Positions 27,926 through 37,204 of a stretch of DNA of 64,000 bases are shown here, piece after piece. The translations under genes were made by a program, and so were the position numbers. Below the pieces are notes generated by a model. The model was not told the DNA's origin, did no database searches, and was given only the letters and a program-made list of their open reading frames with translations. The DNA lies in assembly GCA_014860585.1 (NCBI GenBank), contig JACZJL010000107.1:1-64000 (forward strand), read 5' to 3'. Within the stretch, counting starts at the first letter, position 1. Each line of letters begins with the position of its first letter. The DNA is from Bacteroidales bacterium (GTDB lineage Bacteria; Bacteroidota; Bacteroidia; Bacteroidales; 4484-276).

Positions 27926-28690
27926 ATGGAACAACAAAAAGTTTTGATTGATGATATTTCCGGCATCCTCAACAAGATAAAAAAGGATTGGGACAGGGTT
28001 ATATCCAATGGTCATATCATTTCAAAAATTGAAAAAGATATTCTGATCACTGACCTGAAGATCGCTTACGAGTTGGCTACGGAGCTGAAAGTTACAAGTA
28101 TGGCTTCCTTCTACCGGCAAAATAATTTACATTCATCACCGGAAGCCGGGCCTGAATCAAAAGAGCTACCTTACTCCTACTCACTGACAGATGAAGAATT
28201 AAAACCCTTGCCGCTACAGGATAATGCAGAACCTGTTGAACCGGATAATGGAAATGTTTCACACTCCAAACCTAATAAGACTATTTTTGATTTTGATCAG
28301 CAGGACGCCAGGCCTGAATCTCAAAAAGAAGAAACCAAAACTCATCCGGGACAGTCAAAATTAATGGTTGACCTGTTTACGGCTCCCAAAACGGTTTCCG
28401 ATGTGTTGCACGGCAACGGAGACAACTCACTGGCTTCCAAGATTCAGAACAACCGGATAAGCGACATCAAGGCTGCCATTGGTATTAATGACAAGTTTAC
28501 CTTTATTAATGACATATTTAAAGGTGAAATTACAAAATATAATGAGGGGATTGAAAAGTTGAATAATATGGAACACTATCATGAAGCGTTGGACTATATT
28601 GAACAATCAGGATTAGCAACCGGAACACCTGAAAATAAAGCGGCTCTCGGCAGGCTCACTGATCTGATCAAACGAAGATACCAATCATAA
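27926..28690 (+). CDS. Conserved Bacteroidota-type protein of unknown function
   Basis: 254 residues, no signal peptide or membrane segment. Three parts are visible: an N-terminal helical domain (1-65, 'DISGILNKIKKDWDRVI'), a low-complexity acidic linker rich in Pro, Glu, Asn and Ser (about 70-150), and a compact C-terminal domain (about 160-254) with 'IKAAIGINDKFTFINDIFKG', then 'ITKYNEGIEKLNNM' and 'LTDLIKRRYQ'. I have a general memory of this C-terminal pattern in other Bacteroidota proteins without assigned function. Divergent from tdk. Confidence 0.75.
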   Translation: MEQQKVLIDDISGILNKIKKDWDRVISNGHIISKIEKDILITDLKIAYELATELKVTSMASFYRQNNLHSSPEAGPESKELPYSYSLTDEELKPLPLQDNAEPVEPDNGNVSHSKPNKTIFDFDQQDARPESQKEETKTHPGQSKLMVDLFTAPKTVSDVLHGNGDNSLASKIQNNRISDIKAAIGINDKFTFINDIFKGEITKYNEGIEKLNNMEHYHEALDYIEQSGLATGTPENKAALGRLTDLIKRRYQS

Positions 28691-28721
28691 ACATTACTAT
28701 TCCTATACCAAAAGCTTATTT

Positions 28722-29510
28722 ATGCGAAAATTGTACTTAGTCTCACTGGTGTTGCTCATGGTTACAATGCTGACATCCTGTTTAAAAACAAAAAATGAGG
28801 CGCTTCCATTAGGTGAAGTCGATCTTGGATTTATTGAAGCGTTAACCCCTGATGCCAGGTACCTGACCTTTTATTTTTTTACTAAGGAGCAATTTCCCTG
28901 CACAAATTATTTCATCAATTATAACTATTCCAATGATCTTGGAAATTTAGAAATTCACCTTAAAAACATAGAGGTTACAGATTTTTGCTTGACGGCAGCT
29001 GGCCCTGCGACTGCACAGATGAACCTTGGGATTTATCAGATGGGCGCCTATCAGGTTTTAATTAAAGTGGTGAATGCAGAGAATTCAGGCACACTTCAGG
29101 TTACACCTTCCCAATATATCCTGACCATAAACGACCCACAAATGCTCACGCAACTGACCGACACACTCAACCGGATTCCGGAAAATACTATATGGGGCTA
29201 TGTTGCATACAACGAAGAGGAATACATGAGTGTAGCCGCTGCCTGCCTTGATTCGATTGAACAACACGGTGCAGTGCCTATCTCCCTGGATCAGGGAAAT
29301 TTCGGGTATTTCAGTCTAAATGAAGAAGGTGAAATAAACCTTATTGATCAAGCCGAAGCAAAGTTTAGTATCGGTTTTATCTATGAATTCGAGGGTAGTG
29401 ATGAAGAAATCAACAGCGTGATTCGTTATTTTTACATCAACCATTATGACGAGGTATTCCTTTTCATCAGAAATGATGATGGCGAAGTGTTCAACTCAAA
29501 TATTATTTAA
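28722..29510 (+). CDS. Hypothetical lipoprotein
   Basis: 262 residues, not recognised. The signal sequence MRKLYLVSLVLLMVTMLTSC ends in a lipobox, so the protein should be lipid-anchored. The mature part is acidic, rich in Tyr, Phe, Asn and Glu, with strand-like alternation, and contains two further Cys ('EQFPCTNYF', 'TDFCLTAAG') that could pair. It starts 31 bp after the preceding gene, suggesting co-transcription, and lies 129 bp before the large peptidase cluster. Confidence 0.7.
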   Translation: MRKLYLVSLVLLMVTMLTSCLKTKNEALPLGEVDLGFIEALTPDARYLTFYFFTKEQFPCTNYFINYNYSNDLGNLEIHLKNIEVTDFCLTAAGPATAQMNLGIYQMGAYQVLIKVVNAENSGTLQVTPSQYILTINDPQMLTQLTDTLNRIPENTIWGYVAYNEEEYMSVAAACLDSIEQHGAVPISLDQGNFGYFSLNEEGEINLIDQAEAKFSIGFIYEFEGSDEEINSVIRYFYINHYDEVFLFIRNDDGEVFNSNII

Positions 29511-29639
29511 TCCAGTTGCGTTTTATCTTATCCCAATGATTATAATCAGAACCATTTTAAAATAACGACATAAAAGGCAACCATCTTAACCGTATTTAGT
29601 CTTCAAATATCATTTACTCAAAACTAATAATTAATCCAC

Positions 29640-32600
29640 ATGAAAAATGTTTTTACACTGCTTATCCTGTCAGTGTTTCTTTCCTTGGGCTTCGGCCAAA
29701 AAATTAATGCAACCGGTTCAAGTTTGATCTCGGAGCGTTTAAACCAGCAAATTTTATCGGCTAAAAGTGGCGATCTGATCAGGGTCAACATTTTAATGCG
29801 GGAGCAATTTGACACACAGCAACTTCTCCGTAATGTAGAAACCATGGAAAGAGAAGAGCGGCGTGCGTACGTTATCTCGGTATTGAAAGCGTTTTCATCT
29901 CTTTCTCAAAAAGACGTGTTGGCTGAACTTTCTACCTATGAGCGCAATCAACAAGTTTCTGAAATTACTGCCCTTTGGGTAGCCAATGTCATTAACTGTT
30001 ATGCTACGCCAGAGGTACTTGCTCAACTTGACGGCCACAGAGACATCGAATTAATCGATTATGATGCTTATCAAATAGTACTCGATCCTGAAGAACGCAA
30101 AAATGCTGTTGCTGAGCAGGGCAACCCTAAAAATCGTGAGATTACCTGGAATGTAACAAAAATCAATGCCCAGCTTGTTTGGGCATTAGGTTACGACGGT
30201 GAAGGGGTAGTCGTAGCGGTAATTGACACTGGTGTAAACTACAACCATGTTGACCTGGTGAACAATGTCTGGGAGCATCCCGAATATCCTTATCATGGAT
30301 GGAATTTTGTGAACAATTCTAACAATCCGATGGATGATCAGGGACATGGAACCCATTGTGCCGGAACTGTTGCTGGTGATGGCACTGCAGGCTCACAAAC
30401 CGGAGTAGCTCCCGGAGCGACTATTATGTGTCTTAAGGTGCTTGACTCGGGCGGTGGTGGAAACCAAAGTTCTGTATGGTCAGCTGTTCAGTTCAGTATC
30501 GAAAATGGCGCCCATGTGTTAAGCCTTTCTTTAGGCTGGCAGCACTCATGGGGGCCAAACCGTTCCGCATTCCGTCAGTCTTTTGACAGCGCATTGGCTG
30601 CAGGACTTGTGGCTTCAGTGGCTGCAGGTAATGAAGGCGATCAACAAGGAAGTTATCCTATCCCGGATAACGTGCGAACTCCCGGCGATTGTCCTCCGCC
30701 ATGGCTGCATCCTGATCAGACGCTCACTGGTGGGATTTCCAGTGTAGTGTGTGTTGGTGCTACTGATAGCGGTGATGGATTAGCCGGATTTTCAAGTCGC
30801 GGCCCATTAACATGGGCAACCATTACCCCTTATAATGATTACGCTTATCAACCGGGAATGGGCTTGATTCGCCCTGATGTTTCAGCTCCGGGAGTTAGCA
30901 TTAAATCGCTTGCCCATTACAGCAACACCGGTTACGAATCGGGGTGGAGTGGAACTTCAATGGCAACTCCGGCCGTTGCCGGTGTTATGGCACTAATGAT
31001 GCAGAAAAACATGGGAATAACACCTGCTCAAATCAACCAGACTCTGGAAGAAACCACTGTGGTGCTTCAACCCGGAAAAAATAACAACAGTGGCTCCGGC
31101 CGCGTTAATGCACTGGCTGCTGTTGAAGCAGTTTCCATGCCAGGACCAAGCTATTATTCACATACATTTAACGATGCAAGTGGAAATGGAAACGGAATCC
31201 TGGAACCCGCAGAATCGGTGCTGATGACCCTGGCGATGGCCAATTTCAGTGACGAAGCGGTCAGCGCTGTTACTGTGAATCTTTCAACGGAATCTGATTT
31301 TATCACCATTACTGACGGTACAGAATATTATGGTGATTTTGGCCTGGAAAGTATAATTGAAATGGAAGATGCATTTGCTTTTGACGTGGCCAATAATATT
31401 CCGGGTGGTGAAGCTGTCAAGTTTATCATAACCGCTGTCAGTGGTGATGAAAGTTGGGAAAGCAGTTTTACTGTGACAGCCTATGGGGTAACTTTAGCAA
31501 CCGGGTTATTCACTATTAATGATCCTAACGGGAACGGGAACGGCAATCTTGATCCGGGTGAAAACGTGTTAATTTCAATCGAGGTAAATAATCTTGGACA
31601 GATTGCCGCCCCCAATTTAGTTTGTACACTTACCACTTCATCTCCTGAAATAACCATCAACAATGGGTCTTTTACTATTTCAGAACTGGGGGCCGGACAA
31701 TCAGAAAATACAACTTTCAATATCACTGTGAGCCCTGATGCTGCGGTTGGTACAGTAGTAACACTTGATCTCACCCTCGTTTCTGGTTTCTATACATTCG
31801 AAACTTCATTTTCCCCAAAAATCGGATTAATTGTAGAAGATTTTGAAACAGGAGATTTTAGCCAGTACGCTTGGGAATTTGGCGGAAATGCACCATGGAC
31901 AATCGTTAGCACCGGAGCCTACGAAGGAACTTATGCCGCAAAATCCGGCGCCATTGGCAACAATGCTTCTTCGCAAATCAGTGTCGCCCTGGAAGTTGCC
32001 GCAAATGACACCATCGCTTTCTACCGGAAAGTTTCCTCGGAAGCCAGCTATGACTTCCTTCAGTTTTTTATTGATAATACAAAAATGGGTGAATGGTCGG
32101 GCGAGGTGGCCTGGAGCAGAGTATCCTATCCGGTTACTGCTGGTACGAGAACCTTTAAATGGGTTTATATAAAAGATGTATTCGTCGTCTCCGGTCAGGA
32201 CTGTGCATGGATTGACTACATTGAATTCCCCGGGATGGCCGATCAAACCATGACTGTAAATGCCGGCGAAGATGCAGAGATTTGCATTGGACTGGATTTT
32301 CAAACTGCCGCTAACGCTCAAAACTTTAACAGCCTGTTATGGACAACCTCCGGAACGGGAACATTCAACAATAACACCCTCCTGAACGCCATTTATACAC
32401 CCAGTCAGGCTGATTATGATGCAGGCAATGTTACACTGTCACTCACAGTTTATGGAGATGGTGGGGCAACCTTAACTGATCATCTTACATTAAATTTCCT
32501 TTACACACCTGATGCACCTGAACCAATTACCGGACTTCCCACCGTGTGTATGGGCTTTAGTGAGTATTATCATACAAACGGATCAACAAATGCCGACTGG

Positions 32601-33044
32601 TATGAATGGGAACTTTCACCGGACTACGCCGGAAGTTACAGCGGAAATGATACATCGATCATGATTACTTTTACGGAAGGATTTACCGGCAGCGCGATCC
32701 TTAAGGTTCGTGGAATGAATGACTGCGGTGAAGGTGAATTTTCTGTTGAATTCCCTATCCAGGTAGATGATTGCACAGGTGTAAATGAAATTTTAGCCGG
32801 AGAAAAATTCACGGTCGCGCCAAACCCAAACAATGGTTCATTTTTAATTACCTTTGCCGATGATATTGTAAAGGATAATACTATTAAAATTCTCGATACA
32901 AAGGGACAAACCTTATTCGTGCAGACAAACAGCGGCGCTAATCAGCTTCAGCTGGATGTCAGATCACTTGAAAACGGTTTTTACTTCCTTATGATCGAAA
33001 ACGAATTTTCAACTTCAATTGAGAAACTTATCATTAACAAATAA
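29640..33044 (+). CDS. T9SS-exported subtilisin-like (S8) peptidase, multidomain
   Basis: 1134 residues. Signal peptide to about residue 25, then a propeptide-like region (about 28-150). The S8 catalytic domain has Asp196 ('AVIDTGVNYNHVDL'), His236 ('GHGTHCAGTVAG') and Ser440 ('GTSMATPAVAG'), all present, so it should be active. After it come two CARDB-like modules starting 'NGNGILEPAES' and 'NGNGNLDPGEN', a MAM/jelly-roll-like module ('[11 protein letters not shown]' to 'CAWIDYIEFPG'), and one unit of the type that builds the giant adhesin at 1-6531 (32262-32499). A PKD-like module ('FTGSAILKVRGMNDCGEG') and a T9SS type A sorting domain ('VAPNPNNGSF', 'ENGFYFLMI', 'KLIINK') end the protein. 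First of six secreted peptidase genes. Confidence 0.93.
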   Translation: MKNVFTLLILSVFLSLGFGQKINATGSSLISERLNQQILSAKSGDLIRVNILMREQFDTQQLLRNVETMEREERRAYVISVLKAFSSLSQKDVLAELSTYERNQQVSEITALWVANVINCYATPEVLAQLDGHRDIELIDYDAYQIVLDPEERKNAVAEQGNPKNREITWNVTKINAQLVWALGYDGEGVVVAVIDTGVNYNHVDLVNNVWEHPEYPYHGWNFVNNSNNPMDDQGHGTHCAGTVAGDGTAGSQTGVAPGATIMCLKVLDSGGGGNQSSVWSAVQFSIENGAHVLSLSLGWQHSWGPNRSAFRQSFDSALAAGLVASVAAGNEGDQQGSYPIPDNVRTPGDCPPPWLHPDQTLTGGISSVVCVGATDSGDGLAGFSSRGPLTWATITPYNDYAYQPGMGLIRPDVSAPGVSIKSLAHYSNTGYESGWSGTSMATPAVAGVMALMMQKNMGITPAQINQTLEETTVVLQPGKNNNSGSGRVNALAAVEAVSMPGPSYYSHTFNDASGNGNGILEPAESVLMTLAMANFSDEAVSAVTVNLSTESDFITITDGTEYYGDFGLESIIEMEDAFAFDVANNIPGGEAVKFIITAVSGDESWESSFTVTAYGVTLATGLFTINDPNGNGNGNLDPGENVLISIEVNNLGQIAAPNLVCTLTTSSPEITINNGSFTISELGAGQSENTTFNITVSPDAAVGTVVTLDLTLVSGFYTFETSFSPKIGLIVEDFETGDFSQYAWEFGGNAPWTIVSTGAYEGTYAAKSGAIGNNASSQISVALEVAANDTIAFYRKVSSEASYDFLQFFIDNTKMGEWSGEVAWSRVSYPVTAGTRTFKWVYIKDVFVVSGQDCAWIDYIEFPGMADQTMTVNAGEDAEICIGLDFQTAANAQNFNSLLWTTSGTGTFNNNTLLNAIYTPSQADYDAGNVTLSLTVYGDGGATLTDHLTLNFLYTPDAPEPITGLPTVCMGFSEYYHTNGSTNADWYEWELSPDYAGSYSGNDTSIMITFTEGFTGSAILKVRGMNDCGEGEFSVEFPIQVDDCTGVNEILAGEKFTVAPNPNNGSFLITFADDIVKDNTIKILDTKGQTLFVQTNSGANQLQLDVRSLENGFYFLMIENEFSTSIEKLIINK

Positions 33045-33096
33045 TTCAAAATGACGGGGAACTGTTTCATCATTCATTTTTTTGCCTGACCTTTTA

Positions 33097-33116
33097 AGGC
33101 CTGAATAACCAGGCCT
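33097..33116 (+). terminator. GC-rich hairpin after S8 peptidase gene
   Basis: AGGCCTG (33097-33103) pairs perfectly with CAGGCCT (33110-33116) around AATAAC, 53 bp after the stop. No T-run follows, so it is a weak terminator at best; it may be an attenuator or mRNA-stabilising hairpin. Confidence 0.35.
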
Positions 33117-33177
33117 CAATCAATTATGCAAAGGAGAGGATGAAGAGGCGGTTTCCCATTTTTTAACTAACAGTACT

Positions 33178-36100
33178 ATGAAAAAAATTTTCCTCTCCTG
33201 TGTTGTGTTTTTAGGGTTGGCAGCTTTTACCTTTGCCGATGTCATCAAACAGAGTTACTCATTTAGTCAGCCTAAAATTGAATCCTCAGATGGCTTTCAT
33301 CGGCTGCAATTTGAAGGATTGTTGCAAAGTGGTTTGGCCGGTGAGCCGACTTTACCTTATCAAGCTGTATCGTTACTCATCCCTCCCGGTCATTCGGCTT
33401 CCGGAATACAAATCGAAACCGGTGAAGAGGTTTATTTAGAAGGTTTTTACAGGATTTTCCCCATGCAATATTCTCAGCCCATCTCAAAAGGAGGTTCGGG
33501 AATTTTTGCTTTCAAAGAGGATGTTTATGCAAAAAATGCCGCTTACCCCGAGCAAATGAACGGGGAGGTGGTTACCTATTTTATGAATGGATTTGCAGTG
33601 GTTATGACCTCATTTACTCCGGTAAGGTACAATCCGGCAACAGGAAAGTTATCCTATTTCAAAGAAATCACCATCAGTATCGAAACCAAAGCTGATGAAA
33701 CTGCGGCTGAAGCGCTTATGAATATCAATTCATCGGAAGCGGTCATGCAAAGGCTTGGCCTTTTAGTCCAGAATATGGAAATGGTTGCTGCATATCCCAC
33801 CCGGTCAGGTAAAAGCGATGATTATGATTTGCTGATCATCACTGCTGCACAGTTTGAAAGTACTTTCCAATCCATGGTCAGTTTTTATGCCCCTTATGGA
33901 ATTGCTGCACATGTTGTTACAACACAGACCATTTACTCGTCAACACCCGGACAGGATAACCAGGCAAAAATCAGAAATTATATTATCCAGGAATATCAGG
34001 ATCATGGCATACAACATGTTACCCTTGCAGGTGATGTTGAACATGTTCCTTATCGCGGATTTTACTGCACTGTTCAGTCTTCATCCGTTTACACAGATGA
34101 CGACATCCCCTCCGACCTTTATTTTTCAGGGCTTGATGGCAATTGGAACACCAACGGAAACAACCTTTGGGGTGAAATTGGCGAAGATGATCTTTTACCG
34201 GAAATCGGGATTGGCCGTATGAGTTTCAGCACAGCAACTGAACTTAGTGCAATGTTCAACAAGCTGACGAGCTATATGGGATCACCGATCCTTGGCGAAC
34301 TGAGCAATCCTCTGATGGCCGGAGAACACCTTTATGATAACCCACTGACCTGGGGTTGCGATTACCTTGATCTGCTTGTAGGTTACCAAAACGAAAATGG
34401 CTACATCACCAATGGAATACCGGAAGACCACAACATCGAATGGTTGTGTGACCGCGACCAGACCTGGTCGGCATCGCTGCTCAGAACCAAGATCAACCAG
34501 GGGAAATCATTTGTTCATCATGTGGGACATGCCAACTCTAATTACACGATGAAGATGTACAACAGCGATATTACGAATGCAAATTTTTCGGGTGTGAACG
34601 GAACTACGCATAATTATACCCTTGCTTATTCGCACGGTTGCATTTGCGGGGCTTTCGACGATAATGACTGCATTGCCGAACGGATGATCAACATCGAAAA
34701 CTTCGCAGTGGCTGTGATCATGAATTCCCGCTACGGCTGGTTTAACGAAGGACAGACGGAAGGCCCGTCGGCTCATCTCCACCGTGAATTTGTGGATGCA
34801 CTTTATACCGTTAAAGAGCCACACATCGGGATGGCACATACACTTTCGAGAATAAAAACCGCACCCTGGGTTAACGCACCCGGGCAATGGGAAGAAGGCG
34901 CTTTACGCTGGTGTTTCTACGATTGCAATGTACTGGGTGATGCCGCTCTGAGAATCTGGACCGATGAACCGGTGAACATTACGGCAACTTATCAGAATGC
35001 GCTACCCATAGGCGTTCCCTCCATCTCAATCAATATTAGTGGTAACGGACCCGTTGAAGGGCTTGTTTGTTCTTTCATTAAAGATGGCATAACATACGGC
35101 AAGGCATTAACCAACGCTGCCGGTCAGGCACAGATTACTTTTGACCAAACCATCACTGAACTTGGCGAAGCAGCAATTTATGTGTCCGGCTATAACTGTC
35201 TGCTGAACGAATTCCCGGTGCTTGTTATCCCTAACGAGGGCGCCTATGTTGTTTATGAATCATCCTTAATTAATGATGCTCAGGGGAACAACAACGGCCA
35301 GCCCGACTATACTGAATCCATCCTGCTGACAACAACACTGAAAAACGTAGGAACTGCACAGGCTTCAAATGTTACAGCCACCCTGCTTTCAACCAGCCAG
35401 TTTGTAACCATTACCAATGCCAACGCATCGTTCGGTACTATTCCCGGACAAGGCACTATCACTGTTGATGATGCTTTTGCCTTCGATATTGCCGGAAATG
35501 TTCCCGATCAACACCCCATCGTTTTCAATATCGAAGCTGCCGGTCAGAAAAACTGGTCGTCAGGATTTTCTATCATTGCCAACGCCCCAATGCTGGAAAA
35601 GGAGAGTGTAATGATCAATGATGCCGGGACAGGCAACAACAATGGTATGCTTGATCCGGGCGAAACAGCCAACATGGTAATCACCATTCAAAATAGCGGT
35701 CATGCACAGGCTTTTTCAGTTGAAGCTTCATTAACGTCTGCTGACCAGTATATTACAATAAATACAACATCAGCTCAAAGCCTTGGCAACATGAATGTTG
35801 GTCAGTCTTTACCGGCTACTTTCAGCGTTTCGGCAAGCGCTAATACCCCTGCAGGCTACACTGCCCAGTTGACTTTCCATATTGAGGCCATGCACGGTAT
35901 CGAAGTTGAACAAACCATTTCGCTACTCTTTACCGATTATTGCTACCCAACCGCAAATTGTTCCTTTGGTGATGGGCTTACAGGCTTCTCATTGGGGACA
36001 ATAAGTAACATGAACAGTGGTTGCAGTTCCAATGGTTATGGTGATTTTACCAGCATGTCCGCCAATATTGAACAAGGACAGAGTTACACCGTTTCGCTGC

Positions 36101-37101
36101 AGACCGGCTATAGCGACCAGAATGTTTGCCTATGGGTTGATTTTAACAGCAATAAAGAATTTGAATCATCCGAACTACTGCTAAATGATTTTAATCTTGC
36201 TAATTCCGGCCAGGTTTACACGACTCAAATTACTATTCCCCAGGACGTAATGGGCGGTTTAAAAAGACTAAGGGTCCGGGCAAATTGGCTGGACAGCGCT
36301 TCTGATCCCTGTGCAAATTTTTCATACGGCGAAACTGAGGACTATACCGTGATCCTTCCGGCAGGCACCCTGGGTGTTACCGCATATTGCGACCCCAGCG
36401 AGATCTGTCTATATGAATCCACCCAGCTGATGGCTATCGCCAGCGGCGGATCAGGCAATTATACATACCAATGGTCGCCTGTAACCGGGCTGAGTAATCC
36501 TAATATTTTCAATCCAGTTGCAACACCAGAGGAAACCACCACTTATACTGTTGAGGTAAATGACGGCTCTTCTACCATCAGCCAGCAGTTGGTTGTAACT
36601 GTCCACCCGCTTCCTGCAACTCCGGTTATTCAGTTGAACGGCGCTATACTGAGCTCCAGCGCTGCTTCAGGCAACCAATGGTATTGCAGCCTTGGCATGA
36701 TTGAAGGCGCTACCGGACAGTTTTACACCTGCACATGGGAAGATGTTTACTTTGTGATGGTAACAGGTGAGTATGGCTGCGTTTCAATGCAGTCCAACAG
36801 CATTCATGTGGTGGTGACTGCGGTGGATGATCCTGAAAACCAAAAAGATCTTTCCATTTATCCGAATCCATTTGCTGACAAGGTGTTCATTGAATTTGAA
36901 AGCAGAATGGGTGAAAACATCAAATTGTCTGTTTACAATGCTTTAGGCCAGGAAGTTAAGGTTGTTTCCGAAGGTATCAGTTTACAAAATGCATTGGAAA
37001 CCGTTGAGGTTTCAACAGAGGGATTTGACAATGGTATCTATTATTTCAAGCTTACTACCGATCAACGGGTAGTGGTAAAGAAAATGATCAGAACCAGGTA
37101 A
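33178..37101 (+). CDS. T9SS-exported gingipain-like (C25) peptidase with GEVED domain
   Basis: 1307 residues. Signal peptide MKKIFLSCVVFLGLAAFTFA. An N-terminal prodomain (about 25-205, with 'NGFAVVMTSFTPVRYNPATG') resembles the gingipain propeptide. The C25 catalytic domain (about 210-600) has His451 in 'VHHVGHANS' and Cys488 in 'SHGCICGAF', aligned with the gingipain His/Cys dyad; the Cys-x9-Cys spacing matches the copy at 45727. Then come two CARDB-like modules, a GEVED-type module ('CLWVDFNSNKEFESSELL' to 'SYGETEDYTVIL'), a PKD-like module ('YTYQWSPVTGLSN') and a T9SS type A sorting domain ending 'KKMIRTR'. A strong terminator follows at 37120. Confidence 0.9.
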   Translation: MKKIFLSCVVFLGLAAFTFADVIKQSYSFSQPKIESSDGFHRLQFEGLLQSGLAGEPTLPYQAVSLLIPPGHSASGIQIETGEEVYLEGFYRIFPMQYSQPISKGGSGIFAFKEDVYAKNAAYPEQMNGEVVTYFMNGFAVVMTSFTPVRYNPATGKLSYFKEITISIETKADETAAEALMNINSSEAVMQRLGLLVQNMEMVAAYPTRSGKSDDYDLLIITAAQFESTFQSMVSFYAPYGIAAHVVTTQTIYSSTPGQDNQAKIRNYIIQEYQDHGIQHVTLAGDVEHVPYRGFYCTVQSSSVYTDDDIPSDLYFSGLDGNWNTNGNNLWGEIGEDDLLPEIGIGRMSFSTATELSAMFNKLTSYMGSPILGELSNPLMAGEHLYDNPLTWGCDYLDLLVGYQNENGYITNGIPEDHNIEWLCDRDQTWSASLLRTKINQGKSFVHHVGHANSNYTMKMYNSDITNANFSGVNGTTHNYTLAYSHGCICGAFDDNDCIAERMINIENFAVAVIMNSRYGWFNEGQTEGPSAHLHREFVDALYTVKEPHIGMAHTLSRIKTAPWVNAPGQWEEGALRWCFYDCNVLGDAALRIWTDEPVNITATYQNALPIGVPSISINISGNGPVEGLVCSFIKDGITYGKALTNAAGQAQITFDQTITELGEAAIYVSGYNCLLNEFPVLVIPNEGAYVVYESSLINDAQGNNNGQPDYTESILLTTTLKNVGTAQASNVTATLLSTSQFVTITNANASFGTIPGQGTITVDDAFAFDIAGNVPDQHPIVFNIEAAGQKNWSSGFSIIANAPMLEKESVMINDAGTGNNNGMLDPGETANMVITIQNSGHAQAFSVEASLTSADQYITINTTSAQSLGNMNVGQSLPATFSVSASANTPAGYTAQLTFHIEAMHGIEVEQTISLLFTDYCYPTANCSFGDGLTGFSLGTISNMNSGCSSNGYGDFTSMSANIEQGQSYTVSLQTGYSDQNVCLWVDFNSNKEFESSELLLNDFNLANSGQVYTTQITIPQDVMGGLKRLRVRANWLDSASDPCANFSYGETEDYTVILPAGTLGVTAYCDPSEICLYESTQLMAIASGGSGNYTYQWSPVTGLSNPNIFNPVATPEETTTYTVEVNDGSSTISQQLVVTVHPLPATPVIQLNGAILSSSAASGNQWYCSLGMIEGATGQFYTCTWEDVYFVMVTGEYGCVSMQSNSIHVVVTAVDDPENQKDLSIYPNPFADKVFIEFESRMGENIKLSVYNALGQEVKVVSEGISLQNALETVEVSTEGFDNGIYYFKLTTDQRVVVKKMIRTR

Positions 37102-37119
37102 TTACAACATATTGATTGA

Positions 37120-37148
37120 CAATCCCGGATTAACCGGGATTGTTTTTA
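37120..37148 (+). terminator. Strong intrinsic terminator after C25 gene
   Basis: Perfect 9-bp stem CAATCCCGG/CCGGGATTG (37120-37128, 37134-37142) with loop ATTAA, followed by five T. It lies 19 bp after the stop. The in-frame ATG at 37112 of the next frame falls directly before this hairpin, so that upstream start is not credible. Confidence 0.85.
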
Positions 37149-37204
37149 GTGAAAAATTATTGCTTTATTTGTTTCATATTTATTCAACTAATAACATTCA
37201 CTCC

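Noticed and set aside
31827-32321. 164-codon minus-strand frame opposite the S8 peptidase
   Set aside because: Antisense to the MAM-like and repeat modules of a confident gene; no supporting signals.
37112-37204. Longer N-terminus for the second C25 protein starting at 37112
   Set aside because: It begins within the terminator hairpin region of the previous gene and would bury the signal peptide behind 31 residues; ATG 37205 is better.
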